Source: Fomes fomentarius (Eukaryota; Basidiomycota; Agaricomycetes; Polyporales; Polyporaceae). Taken from it: a DNA stretch of 64,000 bases. Below, piece after piece: positions 57,772 to 64,000 of the stretch. The DNA is taken from NCBI GenBank assembly GCA_022606135.1, contig JABYQN010000004.1, positions 1,054,001-1,118,000 on the forward strand, read 5' to 3'. Within the stretch, counting starts at the first letter, position 1. Each line of letters begins with the position of its first letter. The notes under the pieces are model-generated. The model had not been told where the DNA came from. It made no database searches and saw only the letters and a program-made list of their open reading frames with translations. Position numbers and translations under genes: made by a program.

Positions 57772-59452
57772 ATGTGGCTGGTGCGCATATTCGTTATCGC
57801 GATCACATAGTGGCATATGCATCAAGTGCTGACTCCAACTATTATCCCAATCTCGCGTTATTAACTGTTAATAAGCCCAAGCGGCCGCCACTGACGGAGA
57901 AGTCACACTCGGCCCTCCGTTTTGGAATCTTGGGCGCTGCCCGCGTGGCTCCCGACGCAATCATCCACCCCGCCAAAACTCATCCAGATGTCGTGATTTC
58001 AGCCGTCGCATGTAGGGACAACGATCGTGGCCTGGAGTATGCGCAAAAGCATCACATAGACCGGTCATTCTCCGGAGCACACGCCTACCGTGGTCAGTGT
58101 TGTGTCGGATAAGTACTGCCGGTTCGAAGCATATGATTGACAAGTCCGTCGGCCCGATGTTGCGTAGAACTCGTCGCTGATCCTGAAATTGATGTTATCT
58201 ATGTTGCGGTAAGATTCAAATCCTGCCGCTTCTCGCACTTACCTCAAACCGTTGGCTTATGCGAGTCTTTCTGTAGCTTCCCAATGGCTTGCATTTCGAG
58301 TGGGCAATGCGTGCTCTTCAAGCGGGGAAACATGTCCTGGTGGAAAAGCCGATGACGAACACCGCAGAGGAAGCTCGTCAGATCTTCGCGCTCGCAGCAA
58401 AGAAAGGACTGGTGGTGCTTGAGGCAATTCACTGCACGTTTGTATCGTCCACCTCGTACGAACTCATGCGTCGCCACTGATACGCACCCTCAATGACGTT
58501 CCCGTAAGCAGCTTCCACCCAGCACTTCAACGTGCCAGGGACATCGTCGCAAGTGGAGAGCTGGGCAAGGTGAAGAGTGTCACCGCTAGCTTTGCTCTCC
58601 CAAGTGTCATGTCCCCTTTCTTCTTCCGAAAGGACGACCCGCGTTTCCACTTCGAACTCGGAGGCGGATGTATGATGGATATGGGAGGTCGGAAATTTCC
58701 TATTTCTCGGCGCAACGCCCACTCTCGATCACTTCGCTCACTTCACTCTGTGCAGTCTACCCTCTCGCCGCGCTGCGGTTCATAACGTCGTCCGATACCG
58801 CCCCACTAACGATCACCTCCGCAACTGCTGTGGGTCAAGCCCTCGATCCAGCCCGTGTGGACCGGAGCATGCACACTAAATATACCCTTCCCAATTCAGA
58901 CGCGACAGGAGAACTGACAGTCGACTTCGGGATACCCGGATTGGGTCCTTTCGGTCTCATACCGCGCATGATCAAGAACGAGATCGTAGTCTCTATGGAA
59001 AACGGAGAAGTACTGGTGTACAACTTCGTGAGCCCAGGCGTGTTCCACTACATTCGCGTCAGGTCGAAGAAGGGCAGGACACGGTATGAACAGGTGTACA
59101 CGTTCAAAGACGGGCGGGGACGTAAGGAATGGAGCTCGTGGGTGTTCTGTTCTTTCTTCTCTACAGGCCGTCTCTACGAACCCGAGCTGATTCTCGCGTC
59201 TGCGTGGCAGATATCGCTATCAGCTCGAGGCGTTCGTTGACAAGGTGCGGGGACGGACGCCGTCTACCTGGCCTGAAGCAGCCACGACAGTCACGGAGCT
59301 TCAGAGCATCGAAAGTGTATATATGAAGGTAAGTATCTCGACCATGAACCATTCAGTAGCATGGCTTGGTTGACACGCCTCATTCCCAGGCGGGTCTACC
59401 CGTGAGGAACGTGTCCTCATACAAGCCGGACGACGAACCCGAAACACCATAG
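57772..59452 (+). CDS. Gfo/Idh/MocA oxidoreductase (dimeric dihydrodiol / D-xylose dehydrogenase type)
   Basis: NAD(P)-dependent sugar or diol dehydrogenase. The Rossmann fold opens with LRFGILGAARVAPDAIIHPA, then VISAVACRDNDRGLEYAQKH and, after splicing, ELVADPEIDVIYVALPNGLH. The catalytic Lys is in KHVLVEKPMTNTAEEARQIF. The next exons give FHPALQRARDIVASGELGKV, the substrate-site block GGGCMMDMGVYPLAALRFI and the C-terminal beta-sheet NEIVVSMENGEVLVYNFV. It ends SSYKPDDEPETP, TAG 59450-59452. The start is uncertain: an ATG at 57772 could splice (GTGCGC to TTAATAAG) onto PKRPPLTEKSHS. All other introns restore the frame, so it appears intact. About 380 residues. Confidence 0.87.
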
Positions 59453-59791
59453 GATATTGATGGCCCTCGTATCAATATATATACCTACATCCTCTCCCCC
59501 AGCAAGTGCTATCCTTTGTTCTTGCATATCTTCCAAGCGGAGTAAAAAGGTTAATTCAAAATTGAACCTCACTGTAATGCCATCCTCCACTGTGCAGTTT
59601 GTGTCACTAGGAGTCATCTCCGAACAGGACCTATGGCAGTGCCACAGGCCCGAAAAGGACGTGGATTGTGCCGTTGCATCTTCGCGCCTGTCTCACGCTT
59701 CACCTTCGTCCTCATCTCCACACACCCCCGTATCTGACTCTAGCCATCGCCAGACTTAGAGACCGACGCGAATACCAACTCGATTTACCGA

Positions 59792-62486
59792 ATGTCGGAT
59801 CGAAACATCTTCCTCCAACGGCAAAAATTGCCCTTTTCTGTTCCCAGCTTCTTCCCCGTAGACATCGAGGAGAGCGTTATCGATCAACTCCGGGACGATG
59901 TACAGGCCCTACGAAATTGCGCCTTGACCTGCCGGACATGGCATCTACGCAGCAGATACCACCTTGTCCAATCGATCCGCGTCACCACCAGGACTGCGTA
60001 TAGCGACTTGTGCGATTTCTTCAAGGACAACAAAACGCTCGGTCGCTCGGTCAAAACGCTCAGCGTTTGTCCGACGGAAGATGAACCTAAGCCAGTGTCA
60101 TTGCTGGCCGTCGCGCTCGTGCCGTTACCCTCCCACCTCCCCCAACTTCGCACCTACAAGCTCCGCAATCTGCGCGCCGACTCCTTGTCGTCCCCCTTAT
60201 CCTTCCATGCTACCACCTTGGCGTGCCTGAAGCATTACCTACCCAACGTGCAGGAGTTGATCTTGGACTCGGTGTCCCTTTCGAACGAGGCCGAGCTGGC
60301 ACGGTTGGCGAGATCGTTCCCCAGCTTAGGCGCGATTCGCTGTGAAAACGTGCGCCTGCGGGATCGGCGAGCAATCTCGAGCGGCGTATCCGCCGCTTAT
60401 ACCGATAAGCTTTTCCTATCTACGCTGTCTGTGAGTGAAGGACCGCCGCGTCCGAGTTAATGCTACTATCGATGTATTGACATTCATGCCCAGCTACGAT
60501 GCGTAGGCTTCGCATTCGTCGAATCAATCACTGACTTGTGCATGTCCTCTCTGGAGTCCTTGATCCTTGACCTGGATCACGAGGGCCTGAAAGCGCTAGA
60601 CTCTGCGAGAGGTGAGTGTGACCTCTCTATCATATAATGCACTTCAGGCTAAGCAGTTTTTGCGCGACATAGGATGTATAAGCGGCGTCATTACGTCGCT
60701 CACCAAACTGAAAACCTTCCATCTGTCTGTCATCCATAGCTCGGACCAAGTGCCGCTCGTAGACTTCCTGCAACGCACCAGCCGTATCCTCGAGGACGTC
60801 AAGCATCCTGCACTACGCAAGGTCACCATCTCTTTCCCACACTTGCAATCTGCATCTCTTTACCATCAATTAGTCACTGGGAAACAGGACGTGACCAACT
60901 CCTGGAGCACGCTGGACGAAGTCCTCGTCAGTCTCGGCGAAGCCCGAGTGGTATTGACGGTACCCGATCTGAAGGCCAATAGGGCAGCACACTGGACAAG
61001 TACCCTTGGGAGCAGGTTCCCTAAAATGCGTGCACGCGGGGCCTTGCCACATATGGAGTCTCCGCCCGCAGGAGGTGCGTTAGATATTCTTGGCAGAGAG
61101 ATAGATAAAGTCCTTGACTGATTCTCATAATTCATAGCCCACAAACTGGGACATGACGGCGCAGTAGCATGGCTAGAGATCCGCCCCGACCTAGGATGCG
61201 TGATCTCTGGCTCCATCGATGGTATGATCCTGGTCTGGGACATCCATCACGGTGATGTCATCCGCGAGTTCCGCTTGCGTAGTAGCTTGGGGGTTCGCTC
61301 TGCTGCGTTCTGTCCTTCGCCGGGCAGTGATCGCTTCGCATGCATCGAAGGTCATAACGTGGCAATCTGGGACATCAGGGGACGAAGAATCGCCGCTCTC
61401 AACGGACCAACGACAATATCAGCATATGCATGGACACCCGATGGGAAGCATCTTTTGTCAACGTACGCGTACGCCCGCTCTTCGACTAAGGACGATGTTC
61501 CTGTGCTACATCTATGGGCAACCGCCGACGATGGCGACAACTACCGATTAATCGACACTATGTTGGCCCCATCGTTTTCTGAACCACAGAAATCACAGGG
61601 GTTGCTGATGCAGAAGGCGAACGTGGGCGGCCCGCTAGAGAAGACGTTCATGCAGTACGCACAGGACCTGCCAAATCATGTGAAGGGGTTATTCTTCTCC
61701 CCCGGTTCAGCAGTGTTCATCGTTTCTATCGGGAAGCCCAAATTCAATGACACCACAGGGCACGACAGACGTGAAGTACAGTGCCGTATACAGCATTGGG
61801 ATATGGAATCCTCACCTCGCTCGTCCCGTGATATCAAGAAAGACACACAAATTTCTGTGTGTGCCTTTTCTCCCGTCCCGTTCCCGTCGTCTATCATCCC
61901 AATTTCAGCAGCTCGTCTTCCCGGCCCATTCAAGTATGATGATCCACAGAACACACATTCAGACACGTCTTGGGTATCTCCGACGCCGTGCGACTGTTTC
62001 GCTGTTGGCTTCGCTAGCGGCGAAGTGGAAATGATTTACCTGCGAAGATCTGTCGGGCTCAAAGAAAGCCCTGGTAACTATGCTTTTCGGACCGCCTTGT
62101 ATCGCCACGACGCCATGGTGACGAGCATTGTGTTCCATGAAAGGTTACTGTTATCCACTTCGGCGGATGCTACCTTCAAGGTGGTACACTGGGTAGTACA
62201 CAGGCCTGACAAGCCGTTCAAGGTGGTAACGGTAACCGGACACGACGACACGGTGAACGCCGCATGCTTCTCCCCCAATGGCAAGTTCGTCGCATCCGTC
62301 TCGGAGGACAAGACAGTGCGGTTGTGGAGGACGAGCGGCTGGTCATGCGTCGCAACGTTTACGGAGCACACAGCGCCGGTCACGCATGTAGCATTCGCAC
62401 CGGAAGGAGACACAATCTGGTCGGCGGCGCGCAACGGGACTGTGCGCAGACACCCGTTTGTGCATCTCGTCCGAGGTGGCGTATAA
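59792..62486 (+). CDS. F-box plus WD40-repeat protein
   Basis: Four exons (59792-60430, 60494-60611, 60673-61074, 61138-62486; introns 61-63 nt) total 2508 nt in frame, giving about 835 residues. The N-terminus is F-box-like: VDIEESVIDQLRDDVQALRN then CALTCRTWHLRSRYHLVQSI. Leu-rich segments resembling degenerate LRRs follow (YLPNVQELILDSVSLSNEAE, ITSLTKLKTFHLSV). After the third splice (PPAG to AHKLGHDGAVAWLEI) WD40 blades appear: CVISGSIDGMILVWDIHHGD, FACIEGHNVAIWDIRGRRIA, and near the end CFSPNGKFVASVSEDKTVRL and HTAPVTHVAFAPEGDTIWSA. Probably a substrate receptor of an SCF ubiquitin ligase. If intron 3 is not used, the locus splits into an F-box gene ending at 61121 and a WD40 ORF without a start. 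Confidence 0.82.
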
Positions 62487-62699
62487 CTTCTTGACTGTGT
62501 GTACTTAGAAAGGACAGCGGAGAAGTGAAAATGACTGTACGATAGAAGAGCATTGGCGAGAAGCCGTCCGATATCGTGTACAGTCTGACAGGCCCGCATG
62601 TAGTGTGTAGTCCCAGTAGGCAATCAGAGAGGTGAACAGATCAGAGAACATCACAGGCAGAACTTACATCGTATAATACTTTTTGAGAGTATGGCATCC

Positions 62700-64000
62700 C
62701 TACGACATCTCAACATCGCCGTCATCATCGCTTCCTTCAATGTCCTCCCAGCCACCCTCGTCCGCGTTACCTTCATCCTCTGGCGAAGGCTGAATCCCTA
62801 GTGACTCTAGCTTTGCGACAAGTTCCCGAACGTGCTCTAGTAACGGAGCGTCTGGGTGTTGCTGGCTCGTGTGCAGCTGGCCAAGTCATCAGTACTAGTG
62901 AGCTCATGAGATGCGCGTACGAGAGTGTGCAGACCATTTGACATGTCTCCAGACAATCTCGTGCATCTCGCGCGAGGTCTTCCCATGTCAGGTCGTCGAG
63001 CTTGCCGCCGTTCTCTTGTGCTTGCTCGGCCATGAGGAAGAAGCACCACCCTTCAAGATACCATGCCTCGACTTCCTGGTCATCGGCAGCCATAATCCCT
63101 TGAAGGACGAGGAGCGCTGAAGTGTACAATGCGAGTTCAAGGAAAAGTTTGACAATCGCCAGTCGAGAAGGTATAGGTGGCAGTTTTGGGTCGTCTAAGG
63201 CATGCATGAGAACGCGAGAAGGCGGCATGTACAGGAAGATGCATACCATGGTCAAGGTCTTTCCATTGCGTCCATGCTTGCTCTACGAAGACTTTCGCGT
63301 CCTCTGGCCGTTGCTGTGACATGCGAACAGAGGCCAGTGTTTGAAGCGCTTCTGTATTTCCCGGGTCTGTCTGCAGTGCGAGGTTGAGCAAGTCCTCGCA
63401 TGTCTTCTCTGCAGCAGGGTCATCACTGAGGAGAACGATCAGTGTCATGTTCGTGCGGACGGAGGAACGCCGGGACGAACGAACCATAGGTCATACGATG
63501 GGTCCATCCAAATCTCCACCATGCCTATGAGGGCCCTGACGATATGCCGCCTCGTTTCGGCTTCATCGTCGTGTGATGTCCGAGAATCTACTGCACGCTC
63601 TTTACCCTTCAGTTGCCCCGACAAGATGTCGACCGCCCTCTGATAATGTCGCAGCGCGAGGCGCGGGTCATCCTCGCTCAATTGCGCCAAGTACAAATGC
63701 GCGGATGGTGGTGGAACCGCGGGTGCGCTATGATGCGGCGGAATGAGGGATTCAAACGTCTGTATACCAATCCGCAGATCAGCACTGAGAGGCCGTTCGT
63801 CTCAAGTCATACAGAGGAGTGAGCAGTGTATCCTAGACGCACCTCCTTCGCCGCAAGTAGCTCGCCAGTCTCCAGTTGGGAGACACCGAGTATCTCCTTC
63901 GCCTCAACGTTCTGCGGTTCTCGTCCGAGGATCCGTCGCGCAAATCGACCCGCGAGATCATAGTCGCATTGTGCAATCAAGACCTGTGCCTTCTCCAGGA
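62700..64000 (-). CDS. acl4: TPR chaperone of ribosomal protein uL4 (Acl4-like), 5' end cut by window edge
   Basis: Acl4 binds newly made ribosomal protein L4 and escorts it to pre-ribosomes. The window starts inside the protein with a TPR (AQVLIAQCDYDLAGRFARRI then LGREPQNVEAKEILG). More repeats follow: HLYLAQLSEDDPRLALRHYQ, ALIGMVEIWMDPSYD, CEDLLNLALQTDPGNTEALQ and TLASVRMSQQRPEDAKVFVE, then EAWYLEGWCFFLMAEQAQEN and WEDLARDARDCLETCQ spliced to LHTSQQHPDAPLLEHVREL. The C-terminus is very acidic (NADEGGWEDIEGSDDDGDVEMS), as in Acl4. Stop TAG 62700-62702. The start lies beyond 64000. The TPR assignment is firm, and the Acl4 identity rests on repeat texture and acidic tail. Confidence 0.8.

Noticed and set aside
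61200..62486. A separate WD40 gene
   Set aside because: It has no convincing start, and an in-phase intron (61075-61137) joins it to the F-box gene.
1..64000. tRNA genes, CRISPR arrays, transposons, a biosynthetic cluster
   Set aside because: GTTCGA-like matches fall only inside genes; no spaced direct repeats, no transposase or reverse transcriptase, no terminal repeats and no secondary-metabolite core enzyme were found by eye.

Overview
The window is nuclear DNA of a filamentous basidiomycete, most likely a mushroom-forming Agaricomycete. Genes lie densely on both strands and are split by many short GT-AG introns, mostly about 45-75 nt, often with CTRAY-like branch sites. Several products are typical fungal or basidiomycete families. 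I see no operons, CRISPR array, integrase, transposase, rRNA or recognisable tRNA. No exotic multi-gene system is apparent: this is mostly housekeeping and secreted-enzyme gene space with a few orphan or decayed loci.

Layout, left to right. 1-4.6 kb: phosphofructokinase (cut by the left edge), divergent from a Wss1-type DNA-protein crosslink protease. 4.8-9.6 kb: a DM9-domain protein and the PalA/Rim20 BRO1-domain scaffold of ambient-pH signalling. 9.6-13.3 kb: gene-poor, with a possible decayed gene behind an intact TATA box. 13.3-20 kb: a secreted GH5 exo-beta-1,3-glucanase, a conserved probably mitochondrial protein, and head-to-head with it an ER-lumenal DnaJ ending in an xDEL signal. 20-30 kb: cullin-3, tRNA exportin Los1 and an F-box protein, all on the minus strand. 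30.4-34.6 kb: an acidic/transmembrane/coiled-coil protein and a Gln-rich protein, neither recognised. 35-46 kb: a secreted sedolisin peptidase with three apparent frameshifts, a coiled-coil protein, a PPP-type metallophosphatase and a secreted aspartic peptidase. 46-55 kb: a Mup1-like amino-acid permease, a Cys-type glutathione peroxidase, an orphan with an internal motif duplication, and an RMND1-like (DUF155) mitochondrial protein. 56-64 kb: a monoglyceride-lipase-like alpha/beta hydrolase with a degenerate triad, a Gfo/Idh/MocA oxidoreductase, an F-box plus WD40 protein, and the ribosomal-protein chaperone Acl4 (cut by the right edge).

Functional ties are loose. Cullin-3 and the two F-box proteins belong to ubiquitin-ligase biology, but F-box proteins use cullin-1, not cullin-3. 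The glucanase, sedolisin and aspartic peptidase are secreted hydrolases. Wss1, Los1 and Acl4 serve DNA repair, tRNA export and ribosome assembly. The best leads for a second look are the C-run frameshifts in the sedolisin, the lipase homologue lacking two triad residues, the 15-nt microexon carrying half of the Wss1 zinc motif, and the orphan with a duplicated GRDG-WPLPP motif.
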